A stretch of 64,000 nucleotides of DNA from Auanema rhodensis (lineage: Eukaryota > Nematoda > Chromadorea > Rhabditida > Rhabditidae), in assembly GCA_964057225.1 (NCBI GenBank), contig OZ059900.1:10054501-10118500 (forward strand), in the 5' to 3' direction. Below are positions 11,004 to 22,198 of this stretch, piece after piece. The position numbers were made by a program, and so were the translations under genes. Position 1 is the stretch's first letter. Each line of letters starts with the position of its first letter. The notes below the pieces were generated by a model, which was not told the DNA's origin, did not search any database, and saw only the letters and a program-made list of their open reading frames with translations.

Positions 11004-11852
11004 AAATAGAAAGAGTATTCCTTATAATCATCGTCAATAATACATTTGGTGGTAGAGTTTTACCGGACATATCACTTTTATTTTTCATATTTCTGAGCTT
11101 ATCCGAAACATTCCATATACCAGAAATTCAAAAGATTTTTCACTATTTTATCTTTTTTTTGAGTGATCTTTCAACAGATATTCGACTTTTTTCTTCTGTA
11201 GTAGAACATACTCTAAGAAGTTATCTAACCTTTTCTCTTATAATGAAATACTACAAGTATTCTTCTTTGAATTTAAGCTTGAAGTACAAAATGATTGAAT
11301 ACTCAGTTATTTGAAAAATTTGAAAAATTCAAATTTTAAAGGTATGAAAATTTTGAAAACTTCTTGGGTGGTCTTTAAAAAAAGTCTTTAATTGTCAGTT
11401 TTTTGTATGCATAATTGAAATATTATACTTAATTATAATTATTATACATTTTATTTGTAATTATTGAATAATTAAATTTGAATAATTTGCTGTTTGGAAC
11501 ATAAGACAGTTCATCAGATTTCGTAAGTTCTCCAAAACTAGATCAGCTTAATAATACTTGAACTAAATGTGCTCTATTACAAAGCGCGAAAAATAGATTG
11601 AGAATCAAACTAATTAATTTTTATAATTTGATCAAACCTAAAAAATAAAGAAATTGACACTTGACATTATTCAAGTTCATGATGAATTGATTGAATAACA
11701 TTCTTTTTTCTAGGTAATCAATTCAAAATAGTTGATTTTTAAATTAAATTCAAGCCATAAATAATGGTCAGTTCATTTTGAGATTTTCAATTCTATTACC
11801 AGCTTGGTTTTAGGAATTTCGTGCGCCATTATATGATGATTATAATTATTAT
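11004..11852. other. Intergenic region, no gene seen
   Basis: Very AT-rich sequence. Runs of AAAATTTGAAAAATTCAAATTTT near 11313-11340 are simple and self-complementary. No exon structure or RNA gene was recognised. Confidence 0.5.
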
Positions 11853-12353
11853 ATGATAAACGAGACAGAAATTAATGATGCTCTAACCAATGATTTAGAA
11901 TTAAAAAATGCGAAAATTGCTCGTATCAAAGAGAGAATGGAGAATCGAGCTCTTCAAATAGACCGTATTGAGATTTCGAATTGGCTAGTGGGTGAACCAA
12001 TGCAAGTACTGAATGCAGCAATAGAAGAGAGGGAAACTAAAATAATAAGTGAACTCATGAACGAAATTAAATTAGACTTTGAAACCTACAAAATGAAAAA
12101 GAGAACTGCTCGAATCAGAAGAATGATTGAATTAACAGCTGATAGAAAGGGTATGGAGTACAGATTTGGTTATATGATTCATATGGAATTTCGCAAACTT
12201 CATTTTTTGATGATGGATTATTTAAAGTATTTTTCAAATCAGGTTGAAGTTTATACAAACGCTGGACTTCCATTGCCCCTGAGCATAGCGATAGAATTTG
12301 ATAAAAACCGGGTGTATTTCAGACAATTGAAACAGCATTTCGAAAAAAAATAG
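11853..12353 (+). CDS. Small helical protein, single exon, family unknown
   Basis: A 166-residue uninterrupted ORF starting MINETEINDALTND. It is rich in Glu, Lys, Arg, Ile and Met and looks almost entirely alpha-helical, probably coiled coil between residues 20 and 130; there is no signal peptide or membrane segment. Its C-terminal part, from RKLHFLMMDY to the end, aligns with the end of the 105-residue minus-strand protein at 31956-32315: KLH, a hydrophobic pair before D, then G-x-L, EF and FR-x-L in the same spacing. This suggests two diverged members of one family. TTTTAG ends 40 bp upstream of the ATG. I assign no function. Confidence 0.6.
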   Translation: MINETEINDALTNDLELKNAKIARIKERMENRALQIDRIEISNWLVGEPMQVLNAAIEERETKIISELMNEIKLDFETYKMKKRTARIRRMIELTADRKGMEYRFGYMIHMEFRKLHFLMMDYLKYFSNQVEVYTNAGLPLPLSIAIEFDKNRVYFRQLKQHFEKK

Positions 12354-12759
12354 TTAGTTTTAAAAGAGTTAATCTTTTCAATTTTTTTTTCAGTCATAGT
12401 ATTTGTTTATTTTTTGATAATAGACGGCATGGATCGGATCCCATGAATCATATAGACGAAGAAGAACTATTTCTTGACTGAGTTATATTGAAATTGTTAT
12501 TTTGCTATTTTGTAATGATTTCTGAATGAATTTTATTCTTCTTTTGTTGGAAAATAATTGAATATACATTTAAAACAGAACTTTCAATAATTAAAACAAT
12601 AAGAATAAGTAAATATCGAATTTGACAGTCTAACAGAATTTTTTATGAGATACAGTAATTGGTTATAAAGTTGATAATTGTTTTCTTTTGGAAATATTCA
12701 TTAGAAATGAACTTTCAGGACATTCTCAATCGAGAACCTGTAGTTCGTTTCTTGTATCA
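12354..12759. other. 3' flank and spacer, nothing recognised
   Basis: AT-rich sequence between the small helical ORF and the left arm of the foldback element. It contains an AATAAA-poor 3' region and no gene. Confidence 0.4.
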
Positions 12760-15429
12760 TTGATTTTTGCTCTGTCATATATTGTATTTTAACATCAAAT
12801 AGTATAACATCTTGGTGTAATGGTTGTATTCCAGGTTAGTTGATAAACTCTCCTTGGATCATTCTTCTCCAGGTAAGTTACAAAAATAAAAATATTCACA
12901 ACTCTCTCTCTCTCTCTCTCTCTCCATCTCTCTCTCTCTCTCAAAACCACACTCAATTGCAATATGTCCTTCCTACTTCATCATGTATTCTCTCTATATA
13001 TACTGAATACCTTATATCAGCTTCACAATCCTAGATTCTGGTGTATACAACGATTTCCTCCATTTTGCGGTTAATTATCGTACTTATCACCTGATTGATG
13101 AGAATTAAACAATATTAATATGAACATAGTAGTCTAGTGGTCCGAGTATTGGACTGCATTCTACACGGCCAAGTACAATCCCTTTCTGCGTTTTTTAAGA
13201 AAATCGATAGCAAATCGAAAATCCAAAAAACGCCCGGATGGATTTTAAACAAGAAAAAGTGTTTATTTTGGTATTTGAAAGCTGATATCTCAGTTCAAAC
13301 TCAATATTTTTGAATTTTAATTGAGTCCTTCTGTAGTTCTTATTCATCTCTTTTCGCTCACAGAATTTTCAAATACTTTCTCTTTTGGTTTGAAAGTTAT
13401 AGCTTCATGAATATGAGACATAAAGCTTAAACTTAGACTTTGAACTGCTCTATCTCTTTAACTATTAAGAATTTCAACAATTTTCGATCGGATTCACAAC
13501 CTACGTACTGAGATCTATCGAATGAACTGTCTATATTGAAGTTTGGAGCACTTTGAAATTTTGAAAATTAATGAAATTAGCCATTTTCAGATTTGAGAAA
13601 TGAATTTTTCGAGTTTTTCAACTTTTAAGAAGATTATACGATAGAGTTAAACGTGCTGATTTCAAATTTGAAAATCCCGATTTTCAAGTTTCACTTCTGA
13701 AGGAGTTATGAGACTTTAAAGTTGTTGACGTTGAGTATTCTGAAGGATATATCTCCGTTCAGACGAATTTTCAGAAATTCGCAATAAGCAGAATCTACTT
13801 CTACAAGTTTGATTTACTTATGTGATGAATTTCAAAGCATTTTCTTAAATTTTTTAGTTTTTGAAGAAATCATCCAATTTCATGTACTCCCCCCTTACCT
13901 ACTTTTCGACCGAAAACATCCGTCACCCTAGAAATATTTTGAAAATTTCTAATTTTTTTGTTAATTATATGATATCAACTATAACGAATTAAAGGTTTAG
14001 AGACGAAACAACGTAAAGATTGCTCTTCTCATACTTGGAATCTTAGTTTTTCATTATATTCTCCTTTGTGATACCTTTGAACATCAAAACGAGATTGCCA
14101 ATACATTGGAAGATGAAACAAAGATAATCTTAGAATATATATCTGAGTTCATATCACATAGTTAACTATGACATATAAATAACTTCAAATACTATAATTA
14201 TCTAAAACTCTTCTGAACCTATAAAAGTAAAAAAACTTCAGAGTAGATGGTTTATCGATCGATTTTCAGTGAAAAAGTAGGTAAGGGGGGAGTACATGGA
14301 ATGGGATGATTTCTTCAAAAATCAAAAATTTCAAGAAAATGCTTTGAAATTGATCACATAGGTAAATCAAACTTGTAGAAGTAGATTCTGCTTATTGCGA
14401 ATTTCTGAAAATTCGTCTGAACGGAGATATATCCTTCAGAATACTCAACGTCAACAACTTTAAAGTCTCATAACTCCTTCAGAAGTGAAACTTGAAAATC
14501 GGGATTTTCAAATTTGAAATCAGCACGTTTAACTCTATCGTATAATCTTCTTAAAAGTTGAAAAACTCGAAAAATTCATTTCTCAAATCTGAAAATGGCT
14601 AATTTCATTAATTTTCAAAATTTCAAAGTGCTCCAAACTTCAATATAGACAGTTCATTCGATAGATCTCAGTACGTAGGTTGTGAATCCGATCGAAAATT
14701 GTTGAAATTCTTAATAGTTAAAGAGATAGAGCAGTTCAAAGTCTAAGTTTAAGCTTTATGTCTCATATTCATGAAGCTATAACTTTCAAACCAAAAGAGA
14801 AAGTATTTGAAAATTCTGTGAGCGAGAAGAGATGAATAAGAACTACAGAGGGACTCAATTAAAATTCAAAAATATTGAGTTTGAACAGAGATATCAGCTT
14901 TCAAATACCAAAATAAACACTTTTTCTTGTTTAAAATCCATCCGAGCGTTTTTTGGATTTTCGATTTGCTATCGATTTTCTTAAAAAACGCAGAAAGGGA
15001 TTGTACTTGCCCGTGTAGAATGCAGTCCAATGCTCAGACCACTAGACCACTATGTTCATATTATTATTGTTTAATTCTCATCAATCAGGTGATAGACACG
15101 ATAGGTAACCGGAAAATGGAGGAAACCGTTTTATACACCAGAATCTAGGATTCAAGGAAAGGGAAAGCTGTTATGAGGTATTCATTATATCAGAGAGAAT
15201 ACATGATGAAGTAGGAAGGACATATTGCAATTGAGTGTGGTTTTGAGAGAGAGAGAGAGAAAGAGAGAGAGAGGAATAGAGAGTTGTGATTATTTTTATT
15301 TTTGTAACTTACCTGGAGAGGATATGATCCAAGGAGAGTTTATCAACTAACCTGGAATACAACCATTACACCAAGATGTTATACTATTACATGTTAAAAT
15401 ACAATATATGACAGAGCAAAAATCAATAA
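12760..15429. mobile_element. Foldback element with 1.15-kb inverted arms
   Basis: The left arm (about 12760-13908) is the near-perfect reverse complement of the right arm (about 14272-15429). Only scattered mismatches and small length changes in the CT/GA microsatellite (12903-12943 against 15245-15273) are visible. About 360 bp of unrelated sequence lies between them. Each arm carries a tRNA-like patch (13124-13190 and 14999-15058) with TAGTCTAGTGGT, which resembles a polymerase III A box. No transposase or other protein is encoded; ORFs inside are chance. I found no convincing target-site duplication. Foldback transposons, or a hairpin made by inverted duplication of a SINE-like unit, would both fit. 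The high identity indicates a young event. Confidence 0.75.
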
Positions 15430-15774
15430 AGACAAACTGTATTTGTTATTTCAAACAACTTTTGTCAGAAGAATCTTGGTCGTTTTTTATATTTTTTAGG
15501 AATAAAAATACTTTTATTAGTGTTTTCAGAAGAGATTTGTATTTATATAATGTTCTAATCAAATACATTGGTACAATACTATTTATTCGTAACGATTCGT
15601 AAAACAGCATTATCATATCAAATGCTTATCTCAATTTCGTCTGGTATTTCACATTAGCAATATAATAACATCGCAGAAATGATTCATCCATTGTAAGCGC
15701 TATGTCTGCTGCTAATTTCGTCAAGTTAACGTATATATATATGAAGAGAGAAGTAAAGAAAGAAAGAATCGAAG

Positions 15775-15808
<34 letters not shown>

Positions 15809-16011
15809 CTTTTGTGTTATAAAATATCCATGGGACACCGATTAAAACGTAGCTCATCGTAGCAAATAATATCAAGCAGCCAATAGTTACTATAAACTTC
15901 AAAGTTGCAATTGTATTGCAGTAATTGAAGCATTATCTAATATGTGTCTACTAGTTATTGTATAAATTTGCTTCAAACACAAAGAAATTATATAGATATA
16001 TTAAAATATAT
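15430..16011. other. Spacer with a TA microsatellite
   Basis: AT-rich intergenic sequence with a pure TA run of about 30 bp at 15778-15808. No gene recognised. The right edge is the 3' flank of the minus-strand gene ending at 16012. Confidence 0.5.
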
Positions 16012-19000
16012 CTAATAGTATGGATATAAATGAGTATAGACATTTGTTCTGGTGACGGAGGATGAACGAAGATTAGCGTATGAATTGGATCGGAATAATT
16101 CCATTTGACGAACAGCTTGATTGAGTTTTGATGATATCTCGTTGTATTCATGTCGCATCTGTTAATAAATAACTTATATATATATACATATATACTATAT
16201 GTAAGTAAGTAAGCCTATATATTCTATAACTATATCTAGCTAGTATCTAGTACATCTAATTAAATTAAAAAGCTCATATGACATACTCGATCTCGGTTTA
16301 TTTTTTCACGAGACAATGATCTCTCCAACTGACCAATACGCGTCTGTAAATGATTAACATGGGTTTATTGAAGCTGATGACAAGATTGTGAAACATAGAA
16401 TTTACAATAACATTGTTATTAATATACTTTTAGATGAGAAAATATGAGCAAAAGCATCTGCATACTACGTTTAATACATATATTTATATATATATATATA
16501 TAGTTTATATTAAAATCCATAATTTTATATACTACACTAATACCACGGCAAATAGTGTACCTCATACAAACTCATTGTCATGTTGGATGGATTAGCAGAT
16601 TGGCTCTGAAAGATAGCACAAAATCAGCATTATGTCATGATTGCAACACTTATTAAATCAGTTTTAAATAGTTAAAAGAATTAGAATAAGTATTATATAT
16701 GAATACGCAATTACTGGTATTAGATTTCAAACTTACAGCATATCTGGAGCGTGGAGCATATCTCTCGCTGCTGGCCTGTAAATTATATAAACAGTTATGG
16801 AATCCTGCCGTTGAATAACTTACAGAAGTATGATAGTTAGTGTGCAAATCACGAACATAGCTATCAACACGAGAAAGACGTCCAGATCCCATGAAAAGAT
16901 CAGCTCGGCTTCTGTAATATAGCTATATAGTTATATTGACATGTCGCATTGTTACCCGCTGCGAGAAAGAGAGTCATAGAGCGAGCTTCTAGAGTTAGAG
17001 CGTGATAGTTCGTTATTTTTGCTTCCGCTGTACTCCATGAAGCTGACAAATGAACCGGAACGTGATGGTGGACGACTAACAGCACGAGATGGTGGTGTAG
17101 AGTACTCACGAGTACGAGTTGGTGCTGGGAACTGAGATGCATATCTGAAAATATCAATAGCAATATTGAAATAAGTTAATGGTTATGGTTACCTATAGTA
17201 ATTGCTTGCAGATCGTTGAGATCTCATAGCTTGCTTGCGTTCTCTAGCTCTGCTACGTGAACGTTCAATCAATCTGGTTGTAGAGTACAAAGCGTTAGAG
17301 AATGCACCTGAAATAGTTATAAAAATTATAAGCTAATTATACACATATAATTACCGGTGCTGACAATATCATCAAACATGGAAGTGTACATTCTTGATGG
17401 AGTATAAGAGTTAGAAGTATAGGTTGAACGATACTTGCTGGCATTTGACACAAATGGACTAAATACATAAGCGATATATTGATTGCTTAGCGGTATCATA
17501 CCTGATTGGAGTATAGCTGTTGCGATCAACTGGAACCCAAGAGTTGAATGAACTAGAGGATGGCATTCTTGGAGGAGGCAATTGGTTAAATGAATCCTGA
17601 ATTTATAATAAATTAGTTAACTGATCTCTAAGTATAATCAGACTTGGTCATAGCTGATGTGATCCCTGGGTGCGTGGCTTGCAGCAGAGGAACTGTCAGA
17701 TTGGCGTACAGGTGGTGGAGAGTAAGCTCTTTCTACTCTCTTCACTTCTTCCTGAAATAAATTGCATAGCATCAGGCAAAATTACCAGAAAATTTTACCT
17801 TTGGCTCTTCTGACTTTGGAGTCTCAGGTGGAACCTAGAAAAATGACAATATCATTAAAAATTAGATGAAAAAAACCTGTTCTTGAATTTCAGCTTCTGG
17901 TTCTTCAACTGGTTCAGGTTCAGCTTGTGGTTCTGGCTCTGCTTCAGGCTCAGCTTGAGGTTCAGGTTCAGCCTCAGGTTCTGGTTCGGGTGCAGCTTCT
18001 TCCTTAGGAGTGGGTGGACTGTAAAAAGAACAATGATATGCTTTCTAGCTTTCTTTAACTAACACAGGAGTAGAAACTTTAGGAGTAGCAACTTTAGGAG
18101 TTGATGCAGGCTCCTCCATCTTTGATTCTGGTACAGCATCGAAAGAAAAAGCAGACTTAGACTTGGCAGAAGCAGCTGTAGTTGGAGTTCCGGGGATGCT
18201 TCCATTGGCTACACTTCCGTTAACTACACGCTTGGATGGTGACTTTGGAGTGCCTGGGGCCTAGAACTAACATTTTAATTTTGTTTTTGTTAATTGAAAT
18301 CACCTCTTCACGTGCAGAGCGAGGAGTTGGTGGGATAGATGGAACAGCTGACTTGGGCGTAGGAGGAACATCCTCGCGGGGGGTGGGTGGAACAGAGCTC
18401 TTTGGTGTGCTTACTTCCTGAAAGAAAAATAGTTTAACTAAATAGTTCATTTCACATGCTACCTCTTTTGGAGTTGGAGGAACTGATCCAACAGCTGATT
18501 TTGGAGTTGGTGGTACTGATCCATTAGCAATGGGAGTGCTAGGAGCCTAATAAGTAAACAAACAAATTACTGTAAAAAAAATGACTAAAAGTACATCTTC
18601 GAAAGGTGTAGGTGGAACAGATCCAACAGCTGATTTAGGTGTAGGTGGTACTGATCCCACAGCAGATTTTGGAGTAGATGGCACCTGAAATTTGTGTCAA
18701 AAATATAAAAAGTTGTTGTTTAAATATAATATACCTCATCACGTGGGGTTGGTGGAACAGATCCAATAGCAGATTTTGGTGTACCGGGCACCTGAAATGA
18801 ATTGTTCAAAATCTAATGTATCAAAGAAACATGATCATACCTCATCACGTGGGGTTGGTGGGACTGACCCAATAGCAGATTTTGGTGTACCAGGAACCTA
18901 AAGTTCTAACATACTTCAAAGTATTGTACTGTTGTATTACCTCATCACGTGGAGTTGGTGGAACGGAGCCAACTTCCGATTCGGCAATAGTCTGTAAAAA

Positions 19001-22000
19001 CACGGCATGTTAAAAAGATAAGTGTTTGATGTTGTTACCTTGTCAAGTGGAGTTGGAGGGACAGAGCCAACAGCAGATTTAGGTGTTTGTGGTGTCTGGA
19101 AATAATTGTTTGTGTCCAAGTGACACGTGTTGAGTGTGTTTACTCACCTCCTCTAGTGGGGTTGGAGGAACAGAGCCAACAGCAGAAGTTGGTGTTTTTG
19201 GTACCTGAAATTATATAGAAGTGAATGAAAGAGTTAATGAATGCAGTGTAAAAACCTCAGCTACAGGTGTCTGAGGAACAGAGCCTACGGCAGACAGAGG
19301 TGTTTTGGGTGCCTAAAACGATGGGAATAGTTTCCAGAATCTATGAAGTGAGTATACCTCGTCACGTGGAGTAGGTGGTACAGAATCCTTTGGAGTGCTG
19401 GGTACCTAAACAAGTAAATAATGATTTATAATAATGTTTATATTTATATATTACGTCATCACGGGGAGTAGGAGGAACAGATCCAACAGCTGACTTAGGG
19501 GTTGATGGAACCTAAAATTGTTAAAATAGGGGGAGATATGATGAGGTAAAGCAAATATTATAATAGAATAAAAACATTGCTCGAATTTCAATCGATATTC
19601 AGAAAAATAAACAAAACACACCTCAGCAAGTGGAGTTTGAGGAACAGATCCAACAGCAGATCGTGGAGTTGCAGGAACAGATCCAAGAGCTGATCGTGGA
19701 GTTCCTGGGATCTTAAAAGAAAATGTTGAATCATATTGTTTTATGTTGACATAATAAATTAATAAAATGAAAAATGTTAAAGAATGTAATAAACATACGT
19801 CTGGAAGAGCAGCTGAACGAGGAGTCTGAGGAACCGATTTGTCGGCAGCTGGTGTCTGGACAGCCTATCAAAGACAAAGCGTGTAATAGGATGATCTAGG
19901 AGCTCGTTATACCTCTTCAGCAACAGCTGATCGTGGTGTTGGTGGCATATCGGCAGCGGGAGTACCTGGTACACTATCTCCTGAAGATTGTATATTATAA
20001 CATACACTACTAGTACAAATAAAGGAAAGAAAATAAAAAGTTTTTGTTTTAAATGAGAAAAACTGACCAGACACTTCTACAACAGGATTGTCGAGTTCGT
20101 TCAAGGAGCGTGGTCGTTTTCCCTCTGGTGGGGCTTGGAGTTCGAATTTCTTTGGTTCTTCTTCGTCCTAATATAAAATAATTAGAATTATAAAATAAAA
20201 TTAATAAATTACCTGAGCAGATGGAGCAGCTTCAACAGCTTCTGCTTCTACTTGTTCTTGCTGTAAATGACATAGTTGATTGCTTGTTTCTTTATATCAT
20301 GTTCAAGTGTTTATCACCTCAGGAGCTTCCTCAACCACTTCATCTACGGGAGCAGTCTCGGAGGCATCAACAGGTGCCTCCGCGTCCACGACTTCATCTC
20401 CAGATGGCTCTACGACCTCAGCAGCATTATCATCAGTTCCAGCTGCAGTGATGCTGATCTCAATACCATGTTCCTCAGCTTCTTCTGGCTTAAACGCATG
20501 CATTACTATCTTATTCCTGATAGGGTAAACCTGTTCTGAAGTAGCATCCTCAACAGGAGCGTCAACATCAGCCGTCTAAATACATAAAATGCATGTTATT
20601 TTTGCAAATGTTTCTTATGTAAAAAAAAATATTGTTAACTCCTCTCAAAAATCATTTGTTTTTCTCACGATTTCATTAAGTTTACCTCATTTTCTTCAGG
20701 AATTTGTTGAGCATCCTCAGTTGGCTCATCATCCTTAACTACCTGAAAATGTTGTTAACTGAACATTTTCCAAAACAACTGTTTTTTTTCATCTCATAGT
20801 TGAGATATATTGGCATTTTTTTAAACAGCAAATTTCAAATATAAAGGCAAAATAGCTCATGAATCGCTAATTATTATTGAAATTATTACCTGAGTCTCTT
20901 CATTGCTTGGTAATTCCTCGATTCCGTCCATGCTTGTAGTCATAGGATCAAGATATTCTGTGCCAGTGATATCAGGAACCTTAAAATGTAAGCTGATATA
21001 CTACATTGCATATATTATCTTCTTTGTAGAACATGAGCAGTGATTTTAACATATTAGATTATCTAACTAAAAAAACGAAACCAAAGAGATGAAGAAAGGG
21101 ATGAAAGGTGAAATGAAGCTGTTAAGCTATGATATGAAGCAATTTTATGGCTTAGAGAGAATTTTAGTCAAAGACGAGCTTGAAAGAAACTGAAGCAGCT
21201 TTACTGCGCTTGGTGGTTCTTTTCTTGAATGCTTTCTGTTCGATGGCACCAACTGGCCAGCATCAGCTTATCCTCTACACATCATCTCTCATTTCTCTGT
21301 TATCTCATTCTCAGCACTGTCTCCTGTCACTATCATGATGCTTATCTGTTTTTGTCAATGATATCCCACTCTAGTACACTATTTCCATGAAGCAATTTTT
21401 ATATTGTCCAAGCAGAAGCACTGTTCTATCTCATTTTCGAACAATATTATTCTTTTTTTTCTAACTTTTAGCTCTCTTTCATCCGTTCTCTCTCTTCCTC
21501 CCTCTTACTCTCTTATTCATCTTTCTTGAGTAAAAATAATAATTTTTGTTATTATTTTTTTCTAACAATTTTCATATTGGAACAAAACAACAAACACTAA
21601 TTTTAAGATATAAGCTCAATGACAGCTAATTCATCCTTGTAAAACCTTTTAACAAATGCTTTCAAAGTTGAGAAAAAATAAGAAAAACGATTGTTTTCCT
21701 ACTTATATCTTGTTGTATTTTTGTTTGTTTTATTGAAATAAAAAATTATTTGTTATTTAATAACTAAACAAATGTTGAAACTCATGTTATATCAGCTTGA
21801 TGATATTAACAACATGTTTAAATGCAACACAGCTTTATAGAAAACTTTTTGGAGAAAAAGAAAATAAATTGAACAAAATAATAATTTGTCGATTAACTAT
21901 ATTATAATTTGAAAAATTGTAAAGCATTAATTTTCTTATAGATAAACTATTTTCATGGTATTGATGTTGTAAAGTATGAAACAAACGTCGAAAAAAGTAC

Positions 22001-22198
22001 CTGATCTTCAGTTCTATCGTCTTCAGCTGGCTGATTTTTTGCTTGAATATCTTCATCTGCACCATCTGGCTCTCCAGAATCTATTAAAGTTATGTTCATT
22101 ACATATGGTACAAATTGATGCAAACCTCCAACTACTTCCTCTTGAAGTTCTTCTTGAGTATCATGGAACTCATCCTCAATAGGCTGGCTTTCCGACAT
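16012..22198 (-). CDS. Large Pro/Thr-repeat protein with C-terminal coil
   Basis: About 35 short exons give roughly 1,000 residues. The start is MSESQPIEDEF (22126-22198), followed by 22001-22080, 20890-20979, 20686-20742, 20531-20575, 20318-20488, 20213-20260, 20068-20167, 19913-19980, 19799-19864 and so on; the last exon is 16012-16158, ending YTHLYPYY. Order of parts: an acidic N-third; a repeat array (18.3-19.9 kb) of units like VPPTPKSAVGS; an AEPEPEAEPEP-type stretch (near 17.9 kb); a Ser/Arg/Tyr-rich region (about 16.7-17.6 kb); and a C-terminal heptad-like segment (TRIGQLERSLSREK then YNEISSKLNQAVRQMELF). There is no signal peptide or membrane segment. The composition suggests a disordered scaffold or cytoskeleton-associated protein, but I do not recognise an orthologue. 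A first intron of about 1 kb (20980-22000) may hold control elements. Confidence 0.82.
18304..19980 (-). repeat. Array of symmetric exons encoding PPTP repeats
   Basis: About fourteen consecutive exons within the minus-strand gene each encode one or two copies of a unit of 16-19 residues, for example VPGTPKSAIGSVPPTPRDE or VPKTPTSAVGSVPPTPLEE. Nearly all begin and end in phase 0, so any of them can be skipped or duplicated without changing frame. Introns of 43-60 bp separate them. Two neighbouring exons (near 18.75 and 18.85 kb) encode exactly the same 19 residues. The PPTP and TPKS motifs are candidate proline-directed phosphorylation sites. Confidence 0.85.

Noticed and set aside
13124-13195. 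Functional tRNA gene
   Set aside because: The A-box-like patch is good, but the acceptor stem does not pair and the B box is degenerate; kept only as tRNA-like sequence in the foldback arms.
14927-15148. ORF in the right arm of the inverted repeat
   Set aside because: Not matched by a meaningful frame in the left arm and without coding character.
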